Of a DNA stretch of 24,550 nucleotides, positions 17,339-24,550 are shown in pieces. Location: contig NZ_JBLKSS010000073.1 in NCBI RefSeq assembly GCF_047607725.1, forward strand, positions 1 through 24,550. The letters run 5' to 3'. The notes below the pieces were generated by a model. The model did no database searches. It worked only from the letters and a program-made list of their open reading frames with translations, and was not told the DNA's origin. The stretch's first letter is position 1. The number at the start of each line of letters is the position of its first letter. Position numbers and translations under genes: made by a program. The DNA comes from JBLKSS01 sp047607725 (GTDB lineage: Bacteria; Pseudomonadota; Gammaproteobacteria; Enterobacterales; Enterobacteriaceae).

Positions 17339-18262
17339 TTAAACCGCAGCCCAATTCGCCGCAGGGCCGGCCTTGATCTCTGGGCGCACCCCCAGCGTAT
17401 GGCAGATGGCATAGGTGAGCTCGGCGCGGTTCAGGGTATAAAAATGAAAATCCTTCACCCCTTCCCGGCTGAGAATTTTTACCATGTCCATGGCGATGGA
17501 GGCCCCCACCATCTTGCGAGTTTCCAAATCGTGATCCAGCCCGTCGAACATGGTGGTCATCCAGTTGGGCACTTTCACATTCGTTAAAGAAGCGAAGCGT
17601 TGAAGCTGGCGAAAATTGGATACCGGCAGAATGCCCGGCACAATTTCCGTATCAATCCCGGCGGCCACACAACGATCGCGAAAACGCAGATAACTTTCCA
17701 CATCGAAAAAGAACTGGGTGATCGCCCGACTGGCGCCCGTATCCACTTTCTTTTTCAGATTAATAAGATCCGACTGGGCGCTTTTAGCTTCAGGATGTAC
17801 CTCCGGATAAGCCGCCACGGAAATATCGAAATCTCCCACCTTTTTGAGCAGCGCGACCAAATCAGCGCCGTACATCGCCGGTCGGCCGCGGCCGGGCGGC
17901 AAATCGCCCCGTAACGCCACAATATGGCGGATCCCGCTGCGCCAGTAGTCCTGTGCAATCGCCTGCAGCTCGGGCGGTGTAGCGTCGATACAGGTCAAAT
18001 GCGGCGCCGCATCTAAACCGGTACGCTCCTTGATATCTTTAATAATGCTGTGGGTACGCTCGCGTTCGCCGGAGTTCGCACCGTACGTCACCGAGACAAA
18101 AGTCGGTTTCAATTCGCTCAGCCGGTCAATAGATTGCCAGAGGGTCTGTTCCATCTCGCTGGTGCGGGGCGGAAAAAACTCAAACGAGACGTTTATCTGG
18201 CCCTGCAGTTCAGCCAGATTCTGATTCAATGCTTCTCGCTGATTGGCGTGAAAGAAACTCAT
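17339..18262 (-). CDS. metF: 5,10-methylenetetrahydrofolate reductase
   Basis: FAD enzyme making 5-methyl-THF for methionine synthase. The product is 307 aa against 296 in E. coli. Conserved FEFFPPRTSEMEQ contains the catalytic Glu28; ALRGDLPPG contains Asp120; AAYPEVHPEAKS and QFFFDVESYLRF are present. Similarity ends at GVRPEI, after which there is a tail of about 12 residues not found in E. coli; the stop is probably displaced, without obvious harm. The ATG at 18262 has GAGG 8 nt upstream. MET boxes lie about 50-75 bp upstream. Confidence 0.96.
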   Translation of the reverse strand: MSFFHANQREALNQNLAELQGQINVSFEFFPPRTSEMEQTLWQSIDRLSELKPTFVSVTYGANSGERERTHSIIKDIKERTGLDAAPHLTCIDATPPELQAIAQDYWRSGIRHIVALRGDLPPGRGRPAMYGADLVALLKKVGDFDISVAAYPEVHPEAKSAQSDLINLKKKVDTGASRAITQFFFDVESYLRFRDRCVAAGIDTEIVPGILPVSNFRQLQRFASLTNVKVPNWMTTMFDGLDHDLETRKMVGASIAMDMVKILSREGVKDFHFYTLNRAELTYAICHTLGVRPEIKAGPAANWAAV

Positions 18263-18311
18263 ACTTATACCTCATGACACAATGTAGGTGGGGCGTAAGC
18301 CCGCCACAGAT

Positions 18312-18335
18312 AAGCGTCTATATGTTTAGACGTCT
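18312..18335. promoter_or_regulatory. MET boxes upstream of metF
   Basis: Three adjoining 8-mers AAGCGTCT, ATATGTTT and AGACGTCT stand 50-75 bp before the metF start. The last is a perfect match to the MetJ consensus AGACGTCT, the first matches 6/8 and the middle 5/8. Tandem 8-bp boxes are how MetJ-SAM dimers bind cooperatively. metJ itself is intact at 22909. Confidence 0.8.
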
Positions 18336-18978
18336 AAATAAAAAATGACTGAATTCGCGAAGTTCGTCAATCAATTCATTGTTGCTGAAGGCGAGTAATA
18401 TTCAAGGCGCGTGAATTTATTTCAATTTGCCAGAGGCGGGGGTGAATCGATTGCTGCGATGAGGCGCAAAGAGGAGACGAGTGCAAGCGCGGTAGGAGCA
18501 AAAGGGCCTGAACGGCGGCTCATTAGGCAGCGGCAACCATGGAAAATGCGCGATACAGCCCTGGTGGTTCTTGGCGAGAGGGTGCGCACGGCATTGGGTG
18601 GTTTTGCCGCCGAGGCGGCTCGGGGATACGGCGTAAAAGGCTCGACATGATGATGGGAAGCGTTGTCGCCGAGGCGGCTTGGAGATGCAGCGTAAAACGC
18701 ACGACTCGCACCTGGGGTTAAAGCGACGGAGCGGTCGGGGTATAACGCACAACAGGGCATTACGGCGGTAATACATTAGGCCAGATGCGCCAGCGGCCCC
18801 TCATTGTCACAGGAACCGCTGCCAAAGGAGCCGCGCGCGTCGTCTACTGCTGCAATGGCGCGCCGTAAAGGCTGCAGCCGAGCATCCCTATCTGAAAGGT
18901 ATGAACGACGTACAACGCCGGCCACGCCTGCCGCTTCTCGTTGCGTTCCGCTGCCTCAGACGCCCCGCTGCTGTGCGC
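18336..18978. other. 640-bp spacer between metF and the metL pseudogene; no gene seen
   Basis: Short overlapping frames occur on both strands, but none resembles a protein and their apparent low complexity comes from repeated sequence. The middle contains a decayed direct repeat (listed separately). The remainder resembles eroded intergenic DNA. Confidence 0.6.
18605..18751. repeat. decayed direct repeats, about 59-bp period
   Basis: Copy A (18605-18646) and copy B (18664-18705) agree at 35 of 42 positions, and starts are 59 bp apart. Each opens with a near-palindromic CGCCGAGGCGGC core followed by a GATRC-RGCGTAAAA block. A more degraded third copy appears at about 18722-18751 (CGGAGCGGTCGGGG, then AACGCACAAC). 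A possible scrap lies near 18855-18885 (GCGCCGTAAAGGCT). Origin unknown. Could be a lineage-specific intergenic repeat. Confidence 0.65.
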
Positions 18979-21414
18979 TTAGAGCAATTGCGCCAGGCGG
19001 TTTAGATCCGACTGAATAGCCCCGGCGGTCACATCCCCGCCCGGCGCCGGGCCCGCGGATGACCAGCGGATTATCACGGTACCAGCGGCTCTCAATAGCG
19101 AAAACATTGTCGCAAGGCAGCAATGAGGCCATCGGGTGTTCCCGCCGCACCGCCTCCACGCCGACCCGCGCCTTGCCGTTAGCCTCGAAGCGCGCAATAT
19201 AGCGCAGCACCAGCCCCATTTCCTTCGCCGCTTCCAGCCGTTGCAGCATTTGTTCGTTAAGCGCCTCGCCGCCTTCTTCAAAGAAGTGATCTACCGACCC
19301 CGCTTCATGACCGGGCGCCATCAGCGATTCGACCCGCACCTGATTAGGCTCGATGGCATACCCCGCCTCACGGGCCAAAATCACCAGTTTACGCATGACG
19401 TCCTGACCGGAAAGATCGACGCGCGGGTCCGGCTCCGTCAGTCCCTGCTGCCAGGCTTGCTCCACCAGTTCGGTGAAGGGCACGCTGCCGTCAAACTGCA
19501 GAAACAGCCAGGACAGTGTCCCAGAGAAGATACCGCTGATGGAGAGGATGCTGTCGCCGCTGTCCAGCAAATCCCGCACCGTATGGTTCACCGGCAGGCC
19601 GGCGCCCACTGTCGCGTTGTAAAGCCAGTGGCGACCGGTTTTGGCGAAGGCGTCGCGCACCTGACGATAGTTGTCGCTACCCGACGCGCCAGCCAGCTTG
19701 TTGGCGCTGATTACGTGAAAGCCGTAGCTGGCGAAATCCAGATACTGATCCGCAACGGCCTCGCTGGCGGTCACATCCAGCACGACCAGATCGTCGTAAT
19801 GGTGGGCACGCATCCACAAAAACAGATCTTCCGGCTCTGTAAGCGTCGCCTCGTCGTTGAAAAAGGCCAGCGCCCGGCTGGCATCCAACCCGTCGTAGCT
19901 AAGCAGACTACGCTGGCTGTCCACCACGCCGCAGAGAATAAATTCAAAGCCGGTGCGCGCCGACAGGTTTTTTTGCTCGTGGGCAAAAAGCTCCAGCCAG
20001 CGGGAGCCAATATTGCCCTTGCCGAACAGCATCAGGCCAATGCGTTTTTCGGCGCGAAATAGCGAGGTGTGCAGCCCCTGTATAACATGCTCGGTAGGCC
20101 CGACGCGCAGGACCGCCACCAGACTGATGCCGTCCTCGCCCTGCCAAAAGAATTCGATAGGTTGATACTTCAGCTGCTGATAGAAACGGTGGCTGTGCAG
20201 CGGGTTTTTCGCCACGCCGGCGCCCACCAGCGCCACCCCCTCACGCAGTTGTAAATGCGCCGGCAGCCCGGACTGTTCAAGAATACTCAGCGCGCTACCG
20301 GCAACCTCAGAGGTGTAGCACAGCTGCAGCAAACGCCGGTCACGATGCACCCCCACCGCCAGCGGTTTGATCTGGGCGCGTTTCAGTACCAGCTCCATCT
20401 CTTTGTGAGCCAGCACGAAGTCGTGCTGCGGCGGGATGGTGAGTTCAATCAGGCAGACGTCATCATGACTGGTGACGATTTTTGCGCCGGTACCGGAGGC
20501 CAATACCTGCTCAATGCGCGTGGAGCCTTGCTCCGGCTGATAGCTACAGCGCAGCAGTAAATCGATATCGCTGCCGGATACCGGCTGCAGGGTCCGGGCG
20601 TGCAGGACCAGGACCGGCGCCGCCAGATGCGCCAGCTCGCTGGCCTCATCCAAGCGCAGCAGCGGCAGTAGGCAGGCTTCTTTTACCTTGCGCGGATCGG
20701 CGCTGTAAACGCCGGAAACATCGCTCCAGATAGTGACGCGGGCGACACTTGCCAGCGCGCCGATCTGGGTGGCGGAGTAATCGCTGCAGTTACGGCCCAA
20801 CAACACCGTTTCACCCGCCTGGTTACGGTAGATAAAGCCCGTCACCACCAGCCGTTTGGTGGGATGTTGGGTCAGCAACTGCTGCAACAGCGGCCAGGAA
20901 CGCCCTTCATCTACCTGGGGCTAGGCGGCGCGTTCGGCACGGAGAAAATCGCGTGCGTCCAGCCACCGCGCCTCCATGTCAAACTGGCTGAGCAGCGCCG
21001 CCATCAGCCGCGCCGACCAGATTTCACCGTGCCCGACCACCTCAGCGTAGAGCGCGTCGCTGATGGGGCCGTCAAGCAATGCCGCCAGTCGCTCCAGGTC
21101 GCGAATGAACGCGACAAGCAACCCTTCGGCGTCCGGGGGGGCAGCAAACCGTTAATTAGCTCGCTTTGATAGCGTCGCAAATTCTGCTGCACCTGATGGG
21201 CGGACAGGCGATCACCTTGGCTCAGCATCAACCAGCTTATCAGCTGGTTGATGCTGCTGCCCGCCGCGGAAACCACCATGAGATCGCCGGGCTGGCTGTA
21301 TTCGGCCATAATCCCCGCCACCCGCTGGTAGCATTTCACGTCGGCGAGACTACTGCCGCCAAATTTATGCAATTGACGGCCAATCGGGCTGTCCGCGCTT
21401 ACTAGTGGACTCAT
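18979..21414 (-). pseudogene. metL: aspartokinase II-homoserine dehydrogenase II, multiply disrupted
   Basis: Similar to E. coli MetL (810 aa) over nearly its full length, from GRQLHKFGGSSLADVKCY to the terminal AIQSDLNRLAQLL. Lesions, in coding order: a 7-C run at 21135-21141 shifts frame where 8 C would restore LLPPPDAEGLLVAF; an amber TAG at 20921-20923 stands where E. coli has Gln (ERAA-Q-PQVDEG); the kinase motif GRNGSDYSA reads GRNCSDYSA; a 6-bp tandem duplication (20603-20614) adds VL in PVLVLHAR; 9 bp are missing near 20225 (ALV-GAGV against ALVAMVGAGV); an extra G in a 4-G run (19035-19038) shifts frame so that the last 18 residues are read out of frame. The homoserine dehydrogenase half is otherwise open from about 20887. 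It follows metB by 2 nt, as the second gene of metBL. Confidence 0.94.
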
Positions 21415-21416
21415 GC

Positions 21417-22583
21417 TTACCTCTGTAGTGCCGCCTGGAAAGCCTGTTTCAGATCGGCAATTAAATCTTCGCTATCTTCGATCCCGACCGACACTCGCAG
21501 CAGCGTTTCGCCAATACCGGCGCGCGCGCGCGCCTCGACGGCCATTCCCGCATGCGTCATAGTCGCGGCGTGGGAGATAAGGCTTTCCACGCCCCCCAGC
21601 GATTCGGCCAGGGTAAACAGCTCAAGCGCGGCCAGGAACCGGCGCAGCGTGGTTTCGTCGCCGTCCAGTTCAAAACTGAGCATCGCGCCAAAGCCGCTTT
21701 GCTGGCGGCAGGCGATCTCGTGGCCGGGATTCTCCTTCTCCGGTAGGCCGGGATAATACAACTTTTTCACCTGCGGATGTTGCTGTAAATAGGCGACGAT
21801 AGCTTGGGCATTACTTTGCTGTTGCCGTATGCGTGGCGTCAGGGTACGTATCCCGCGCAGCAACAGATAGCTGTCAAACGCGCTGCCGGTGACGCCGATA
21901 TTGTTGCCCCACCAGGCCAATTCGGTGGCGACGTCCGCCTCGTTGGCAATCACCGCGCCCGCCACCACATCGGAATGCCCGTTGAGATATTTGGTGCAGG
22001 AATGCACAACCAGATCGGCGCCCAGCGCCAGCGGCTGTTGCAGCGCCGGACTCATAAAGGTGTTATCCACCACGCATAAGGCGCCCGCTTGGTGCGCATC
22101 GCGGCAGATAGCTGCGATATCCACCACCCGCAATAGCGGGTTACTGGGCGTTTCGATCAATACCAGCTTCGGTTTGGCGGCCAGCGCCTGGGCCAACGCC
22201 TGCGGATTTGCCTGATCGACGAACTGCACCCGATAGGCGCCGCGCTTGCTTTGACTTTCAAACAGCCGGTAGCTGCCGCCATAGCAATCATGGGGCGCCA
22301 CCAGCAGATCGCCGGGTTTGAGAAAAACCGTACACACCAAATGAATGGCCGACATTCCGCTGCTGGTCATTACCGCGCCCGCACCGCCCTCCAGTTCCGC
22401 CAGCGCCCGCTGCACCACATCACGCGTCGGGTTACCGCGGCGGGAGTAGTCGTGGGCGCGCGGCTGGTTGAAGTCGGTAAAATTATAGGTACTCGAGAGG
22501 GTAATCGGCGGAACGACACAACCGAATTGCTCGTCGTTATTCAACCCGCTGCGAACTGCGATAGTGGCCTGCTTGTGCGTCAT
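21417..22583 (-). CDS. metB: cystathionine gamma-synthase
   Basis: PLP enzyme joining O-succinylhomoserine and cysteine in methionine synthesis. The product is 388 aa against 386 in E. coli, from MTHKQATIAVRSGLN. The PLP lysine is K198 in HSCTKYLNGHSDVVAG, at the E. coli position. SRRGNPTRDVVQRALAELEG and LGGVESLISHAATMTHAGM are conserved. ATG 22583 is chosen over a 6-codon upstream extension. Intact. Operon head for the broken metL, with MET boxes upstream and metJ divergent. Confidence 0.97.
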   Translation of the reverse strand: MTHKQATIAVRSGLNNDEQFGCVVPPITLSSTYNFTDFNQPRAHDYSRRGNPTRDVVQRALAELEGGAGAVMTSSGMSAIHLVCTVFLKPGDLLVAPHDCYGGSYRLFESQSKRGAYRVQFVDQANPQALAQALAAKPKLVLIETPSNPLLRVVDIAAICRDAHQAGALCVVDNTFMSPALQQPLALGADLVVHSCTKYLNGHSDVVAGAVIANEADVATELAWWGNNIGVTGSAFDSYLLLRGIRTLTPRIRQQQSNAQAIVAYLQQHPQVKKLYYPGLPEKENPGHEIACRQQSGFGAMLSFELDGDETTLRRFLAALELFTLAESLGGVESLISHAATMTHAGMAVEARARAGIGETLLRVSVGIEDSEDLIADLKQAFQAALQR

Positions 22584-22908
22584 GGTGTCACATCCTGACA
22601 AATGCTAAAAGTAAGGTGAAAGAGTAAACCGCGCAAAGATAGACGTCAATACATCTGGACATCTAAACTTCTTTGCGTATAGATTGAGCACAGAAACAAT
22701 AACCGCATAAAACTATGCTGAATTGAACAGTTAGAATCTATTTCATTTGTTGTAACGCAGGCGAAGGTCGGGGTCGAGTGCGAAACGATAGGAAATGGTG
22801 ATAAACAGCAAATTTAGCCGGCATTAAGTAGAGCGTTTCCCGCATATACGGCATAATTAGCGAACTTTCTGCAATTTATATTCATTCGTTGAGACATTAA
22901 GGTATCCC
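22584..22908. other. metB-metJ divergent spacer
   Basis: The 325-bp spacer carries the MetJ operator (listed separately) near metB. The metJ side is A+T-rich and ends in an AAGG ribosome binding site. I see no open frame and do not assign -35/-10 elements. Confidence 0.6.
22641..22680. promoter_or_regulatory. MET box array between metB and metJ
   Basis: Five adjoining 8-mers: AGACGTCA, ATACATCT, GGACATCT, AAACTTCT and TTGCGTAT. The first four match the MetJ consensus AGACGTCT at 5-7 of 8 positions; the fifth is weak. The length and position match the five-box E. coli metJ/metBL operator, implying repression of metB(L) and metJ autoregulation by MetJ-SAM. Confidence 0.85.
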
Positions 22909-23226
22909 ATGGCGGAATGGAAAGGTGAATATGTCAGCCCTTATGCTGAACATGGTAAAAAAAGCGAACAGGTCAAAAAGATAACGGTATCCATTCCGCT
23001 GAAGGTTCTTAAGATTCTGACCGACGAAAGAACCCGGCGCCAGGTCAACAACCTGCGCCATGCCACCAACAGCGAACTGCTGTGTGAAGCGTTTTTGCAC
23101 GCTTTCACCGGTCAACCGCTACCGGACGACCACGATCTGCGTAAAGAGCGAAACGACGAAATCCCAGAAGTGGCGAAAGAGATGATGCGCAAAATGGGGA
23201 TCGACCCCGAGACTTGGGAATATTAA
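22909..23226 (+). CDS. metJ: methionine regulon repressor
   Basis: Ribbon-helix-helix repressor using S-adenosylmethionine as corepressor. The product is 105 aa, the E. coli length, with only a handful of substitutions. The DNA-contacting beta strand KKITVSIPLKV (23-33), the helix RRQVNNLRHATNSELLCEAF and the C-terminal GIDPETWEY are conserved. The ATG at 22909 has AAGG 7 nt upstream. Divergent from metB. Intact, in contrast with its target metL. Confidence 0.98.
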   Translation: MAEWKGEYVSPYAEHGKKSEQVKKITVSIPLKVLKILTDERTRRQVNNLRHATNSELLCEAFLHAFTGQPLPDDHDLRKERNDEIPEVAKEMMRKMGIDPETWEY

Positions 23227-24530
23227 CAGCGAGCAAACCTACCACGGCGCTCATGCGCACAGGACCGCCGCCGCGCGTGAACCGGCAGCAACGAAGGTCA
23301 TTGGCGCCTTTATCCCTCCCGCGCACCGCGGGTAGAGTGCCTAACTAAGCGCTAACCAATTCGCTACTCTTTACCACCCGCGCGCGCCTCGCGGAATCGG
23401 CGCTAGCCGCGCTTAGGCGTAGTCAATTTGACTGAGCGATAATCAAAGCCTGGGTTGGGTGTACTAGCTCACTCAGCAAGCGTACTCGCGGGGTGGCTCT
23501 ATCGCTATCTTCTCTTTTTCTTTGTGCATACATCATCCTCCACTACCCTATGGCATGTTTGCATTAAACTTTTCTAACCCTGCCCGTATGCTGCGGCGTT
23601 CAAACCGAAGACGGCTAACTGCCGTTGCCTGACTAACCGGTTTGCATTATCACGCTGGCCGACTGATGATCTAGATGACTGTTTTAGGATAATAGGTAAA
23701 TAGTCAATGAAAGAGAACAACGTGGCCCGTGGGACAAAACTTTAGCACATCTCACGGAGTGGGTGGCAATAGGGGCGACAATGGTTCTCTATTATCGACA
23801 ACATGTTTTTTAATAGCTTAAGTTACGTTAGCGAATCGCCGTTTACGATCTTAGGTTATTACTAAGGCATACACTGTCCCCCCCATTCTGAGGACGCATT
23901 TTTACCGTGGCGCGTGAAGCGCCGTGCAGCGGCCAATAATTTGAGAAACATTGCCTACCTCGCTTTATGCCCTTGATAAACTTTATCTCGGCCGCGCCAG
24001 AATTGTCTATAAGTTGCAACGCTATGTGTCAATCATCTATCGCTTTCATATACAAATCATAACGAAGGTCATTAATACTAACAATTTCGATCAATAGCCT
24101 CTATAAAGTTATTTACGCAGCAAACGGAGCGGATGATAGAGCTGAAAACCTATTACCCGTTTTTCACACAGAGTTAAAGCTATAACGTTTAGATTCTGCC
24201 AAAAGAAGCGTTTAAGACAATAAAGATTTGATTCACGCCCAAGGAGCTACGAAAAGTCACGTTTGACGCGATCATAAAGATCTCAACGGGCAACGTTAAG
24301 ATCTTTAACCACATCGTTTGTAATGCATGCAGCCATTAATTGTCTACATTCTGGCACCGGGCAGTTTTGCTTTGCTAAGGTCAATATATTTAAGTTCTAC
24401 CTGGTTCAGGTGTAAGCGCCCCGTGGAGGACGTCTTGAATTATTGGTGGGTTTGTTGTATGGCCCGGTAAGAATATGTTCCACTACGATGCCTAGTGAAC
24501 CCGCATCCTATAAGGGACGGCTGTCAGATC
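23227..24530. other. 1.3 kb with no recognisable gene
   Basis: From about 23330 to the right edge no frame of 60 codons is open on either strand. The DNA looks more A+T-rich than the flanking genes. A perfect 6-bp stem with 3-nt loop (CCCGCG/CGCGGG, 23318-23332) follows metJ without a T-run and is at best a weak terminator. In E. coli yiiX, rpmE and priA lie beyond metJ, but I could not recognise remnants of them. An ATG at 24531 (Met-Asp-Asn-Pro-Ala-Met) may begin a gene that runs off the edge; it is too short to judge. Confidence 0.6.
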
Positions 24531-24550
24531 ATGGATAATCCGGCGATGAT

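Noticed and set aside
18605..18751. Possible CRISPR array
   Set aside because: Copies are few and degenerate, the repeated portion is longer than the gap between copies, and no cas gene is nearby.
18411..18776. Overlapping 79-119-aa frames with similar repeated residues
   Set aside because: The repeated residues come from the 59-bp-period DNA repeat, and open frames occur on both strands, as expected for GC-rich noncoding DNA.
19136..20062. 308-aa plus-strand reading frame
   Set aside because: Antisense to the homoserine dehydrogenase half of metL; no similarity to known proteins.
20921..21414. Two small separate genes at the start of metL
   Set aside because: Both fragments align in order with the E. 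coli MetL N-terminus and are separated only by a homopolymer frameshift and an amber codon. They are one broken gene.
1..24550. A novel defence, secretion or biosynthetic system
   Set aside because: Every intact gene has a clear enterobacterial housekeeping counterpart in conserved order. No cluster of unknown genes is present.

Overview
This window is chromosomal DNA from an enterobacterium. Gene order and protein sequences follow the E. coli K-12 segment metJ-metBL-metF / ppc / argE-argCBH / oxyR / sthA / fabR-yijD / trmA / btuB-murI / rrn almost gene for gene. Three genes are damaged, and there are long stretches without genes. That mixture (near-intact enteric proteins, fresh single-lesion pseudogenes, decaying spacers) points to a recently host-restricted lineage such as Sodalis. 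The lineage is an inference from recalled family sequences, not a database result.

Layout, left to right. Positions 1-530 hold the 5' end of a 16S rRNA gene on the minus strand with its leader, boxA and tandem P1/P2 promoters. Next, on the minus strand, come murI and btuB, which overlap by 56 bp; btuB is cut by one in-frame ochre codon. trmA diverges from btuB. Then come yijD and fabR (minus strand, operon-like), sthA (plus), and oxyR (minus), whose 3' end overlaps that of sthA. Divergent from oxyR, across a conserved OxyR-type site, lies a hybrid peroxiredoxin-glutaredoxin gene with a frameshifted C-terminus. argH, argB and argC follow on the minus strand, with divergent argE and two well-preserved ARG boxes between argC and argE. 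ppc is plus strand and intact. metF, a metL pseudogene and metB are minus strand, with MET boxes before metF and before metB. metJ is divergent and intact. The last 1.3 kb, after metJ, has no recognisable gene.

How the genes work together. Four arginine genes (argE, argC, argB, argH) are intact under an apparently intact ArgR operator. Methionine regulation (metJ and MET boxes) and metB and metF are intact, but metL (aspartokinase II-homoserine dehydrogenase II) has two frameshifts, a nonsense codon and a missense change at a conserved kinase glycine. btuB (outer-membrane vitamin B12 import) is also broken, so two lesions touch the methionine/B12 axis. The oxidative-stress pair OxyR plus hybrid peroxiredoxin keeps its regulatory site and catalytic cysteines, but the glutaredoxin tail has lost its normal end.

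I found no mobile element, CRISPR array, phage or novel multi-gene system. The most interesting content is the pattern of gene decay, a decayed 59-bp-period repeat between metF and metL, and the ORF-free right end.
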